Positions 6,093 to 7,191 of a stretch of 7,191 nucleotides of DNA are shown one piece after another; the first letter of the stretch is position 1, and each line of letters begins with the position of its first letter. The stretch covers positions 1 through 7,191 of the forward strand of contig CAVFCI010000079.1 in the NCBI GenBank assembly GCA_963620985.1, read 5' to 3'. A program made the translations under genes and the position numbers. The notes beneath the pieces were generated by a model. The model ran no database searches and had not been told where the DNA came from. It saw nothing but the letters and a program-made list of their open reading frames with translations. Source of the stretch: F23-B02 sp963620985. GTDB lineage: Bacteria > Bacillota > Clostridia > Oscillospirales > Oscillospiraceae.

Positions 6093-6116
6093 GACGTGCT
6101 TTTTATACCTGTTTAA

Positions 6117-6926
6117 TTACTTGTTGAGAAAGATCAGGTTGTTTACGATGTCGGGGTAGTTGTCGGCGATCTTCTGATAGGTTCCGTCGGCAACGAGCTC
6201 ATCGATAGCGGCCTGGATCTGGTCGCACAGCTCCTGATCGCCGGAGCGGAAGGCTATGCCGTACTGCTCTGCGCCGAGGTTCTCGTTGATGATGGAGTAG
6301 CCCTCATTCTCGGCAATGTATGCAGCTGCAACGGGGTAATCGACGAACACCGCGTCAACGCTGCCGCCGCCGAGCTCAGTGAAGCAGCTCAGGAAGCTGT
6401 TGCAGGTGACTACGTCCTTGAAGGTGGCCTTCAGGTCGGCAAGGTCGCCGTCAAGAAGAGTCTGGCCGGAGGTGCCGAGCTGCACGGCAACGGTCTTGCC
6501 GGCAAGATCCTTGGAGCTTTCGTAGCCGCTGTCGCTCTTTACGAGAAGCACCTGAGTGTTGTCGTAGTAGGGCTCGGAGATGACGTAGCCAGCTTCCTTC
6601 ATGCTGTCGAGGATCGTCATGCCTGCCCAGATGCAGTCGCATTCCTTGCTGTCGAGCTGAACGAGCTTCTGATCCCAGTTGAGTGCGAAGAACTCAACGT
6701 TCCAGCCGAGCTTCTCGCAGACTGCCTTGGCGGTCTCTACGTCAAAGCCGGTGTACTCGCCGTCGTCGCCCATGTAGGCGTAGGGGGGATACTCGGGGTC
6801 GATGCCGACGATGAGCGTCTTGGTCTCCTCGTTTGCCTTGCTGTCGTCATTGCTGTCATTGCTGCCGCAGGCGCACAGTGCGAACACCATCATCAGCGCC
6901 AGCATCATAGCGATAATTCGTTTCAT
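6117..6926 (-). CDS. Amino-acid-type substrate-binding lipoprotein (SBP family 3) of the ABC transporter
   Basis: This is a 269-aa exported lipoprotein: MKRII, a hydrophobic stretch, then the lipobox LCAC with the lipidated Cys20, and an Asn/Ser/Asp/Glu-rich tether up to about residue 35. The mature domain has the normal family order: TLIVGIDPEYPPYAYMGDDG (37-56), GFDVETAKAVCEKLGW (60-75), CDCIWAGMTI (97-105), LAGKTVAVQLGTSG (141-154), VDAVFVDYPVA (190-200), and the closing strand and helices EQYGIAFRSGDQ to ADGTY (220-250). Aromatic residues Tyr46 and Tyr49 and Asp196, expected to contact an amino-acid ligand, are present. The Arg that usually binds the ligand carboxylate (TPER or NDER in relatives) is replaced by LDSM (Met109), with a one-residue insertion nearby. 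A longer reading from an ATG at 6947 lacks a ribosome site. GGAGG sits 8 bases before the chosen ATG. It is the first gene of the operon. Confidence 0.95.
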   Translation of the reverse strand: MKRIIAMMLALMMVFALCACGSNDSNDDSKANEETKTLIVGIDPEYPPYAYMGDDGEYTGFDVETAKAVCEKLGWNVEFFALNWDQKLVQLDSKECDCIWAGMTILDSMKEAGYVISEPYYDNTQVLLVKSDSGYESSKDLAGKTVAVQLGTSGQTLLDGDLADLKATFKDVVTCNSFLSCFTELGGGSVDAVFVDYPVAAAYIAENEGYSIINENLGAEQYGIAFRSGDQELCDQIQAAIDELVADGTYQKIADNYPDIVNNLIFLNK

Positions 6927-6934
6927 TTTTCTTT

Positions 6935-6939
6935 CCTCC
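6935..6939 (-). promoter_or_regulatory. Ribosome binding site that fixes the binding-protein start
   Basis: GGAGG on the minus strand, followed by AAAG, lies 8 bases before the ATG at 6926. The alternative upstream ATG (6947) would place this site inside the coding sequence and would put MFLEERK ahead of an otherwise normal signal peptide. Confidence 0.88.
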
Positions 6940-6980
6940 AAAAACATGTGTTTAGGTTATTAGTTTGTTATCACGCTGCT

Positions 6981-7008
6981 ATAATAACACATTAGCGAAA
7001 TAAAGCAA
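6981..7008 (-). promoter_or_regulatory. SigA-type promoter of the transporter/racemase operon
   Basis: The -35 is TTGCTT (complement of 7003-7008) and the -10 is TATTAT (complement of 6981-6986), with a 16-base spacer. The inferred start near 6974 gives a leader of about 48 bases. No other convincing promoter lies between the operon genes, so this one probably drives all five. Confidence 0.68.
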
Positions 7009-7026
7009 GACCTTTTTTCAAATTTA

Positions 7027-7047
7027 GCTGTGCAACTTTTGCACAGC
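7027..7047. promoter_or_regulatory. Palindrome upstream of the operon promoter, possible operator
   Basis: This is a perfect 9-bp inverted repeat GCTGTGCAA/TTGCACAGC (7027-7035 with 7039-7047) around a 3-base centre. It ends 18 bases before the -35 box. It has no T-tract on either side, so it is not an obvious terminator. Its position suits an activator or repressor site for the operon; the regulator is not identifiable from the window. Confidence 0.5.
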
Positions 7048-7068
7048 ACAGCCGCCTACTTATTATAT

Positions 7069-7098
7069 AAAAACAGCGTGCCGTTTTCGGTACGCTGT
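7069..7098 (-). terminator. Rho-independent terminator of a transcript entering from the right
   Basis: On the minus strand ACAGCGT-A-CCG pairs with CGG-C-ACGCTGT around AAAA (7073-7083 with 7088-7098, one mismatch). It is followed by TTTTTATATAAT. It would end a gene or element upstream of the window edge and insulate the operon promoter. Confidence 0.8.
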
Positions 7099-7100
7099 CA

Positions 7101-7191
7101 GACTGTCAAAAAACCTATGCTGCTGAGGAAAAACATCCGCGCAGCGGGGGAGCTCGAGGGGGCAAGACCCGCCTCGAGTTAGATAAACCGC
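7101..7191. repeat. Intergenic element resembling the 839-997 segment, cut by the window edge
   Basis: No gene is visible. The segment has GACTGTCAAAAAACCT (7101-7116), GGAAAAACATC (from about 7127), and an imperfect hairpin CTCGAGG/CCTCGAG (7153-7159 with 7172-7178) with an inner GGG/CCC pair (7160-7162 with 7168-7170) and a bulged G. TTAGATA follows it. The same sequence of elements occurs between the NSS genes, where the distance between the first two motifs is about 54 bases longer. Membership of a common repeat family is inference. Confidence 0.4.

Noticed and set aside
6066..6106. Stem-loop at 6066-6092 plus TTTTTA at about 6100-6105 as a plus-strand terminator
   Set aside because: The T-run starts 8 bases after the stem and no plus-strand gene leads into it. 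A role in the minus-strand operon message is more likely.
1..7191. CRISPR array, tRNA, rRNA, insertion sequence or prophage
   Set aside because: I found no regularly spaced repeats, no cloverleaf or rRNA-like sequence, no transposase or integrase frame and no terminal inverted repeats with target duplications.

Overview
Every gene I can support lies on the minus strand, so transcription runs from high to low coordinates. The window suggests a Gram-positive Clostridia-type bacterium, plausibly a gut Oscillospiraceae/Ruminococcaceae relative. The clues are GGAGG-type ribosome binding sites, SigA-like promoters with 16-base spacers, two lipoproteins with an LCAC lipobox, GC-rich coding DNA against AT-rich intergenic DNA, and strong hairpin-plus-U-tract terminators. 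The placement is inference; no marker gene is present.

Right part (about 2925-7191): a five-gene operon. In order of transcription it encodes a family-3 amino-acid-type substrate-binding lipoprotein (6117-6926), a PAAT-type permease (5381-6028), an ABC ATPase (4598-5368), a DapF-fold amino-acid racemase resembling staphylococcal CntK histidine racemase (3795-4601, start overlapping the ATPase stop by 4 bases), and a second substrate-binding lipoprotein (2970-3761). A terminator at 2925-2957 ends the unit. A promoter at 6981-7008 with a perfect palindrome just upstream of its -35 drives it, and a stem-loop separates the first gene from the second.

The most remarkable gene is the last one. Its segments appear in circularly permuted order relative to the first binding protein: the usual C-terminal strand and helices lie at the N-terminus, directly after the lipobox, followed by the usual N-terminal and middle parts. 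It has also lost the expected amino-acid-binding residues. The first binding protein itself lacks the usual carboxylate-binding Arg. The combined picture is an uptake and stereo-inversion system for an unusual amino acid or derivative, with a second, possibly ligand-sensing, permuted receptor. That function is inference.

Left part (1-2924): two tandem neurotransmitter:sodium symporter (NSS) genes. One is complete (1047-2603); the other is cut by the window edge (1-452) and is about 83% identical over the visible 150 residues. They carry the same roughly 320-base upstream region, including an identical promoter and several perfectly conserved blocks at a constant offset of 2151 bases. The complete symporter has an unusual extra segment of about 60-70 residues before its TM10 and has Gly in place of the gating Arg of TM1.

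Between the two NSS genes (811-1027) there is a hairpin-rich stretch bounded by two terminators. It shares motif order with the far right end of the window (7069-7191), suggesting an interspersed intergenic repeat family or small untranslated transcripts. I saw no tRNA, rRNA, CRISPR, insertion sequence or phage gene.
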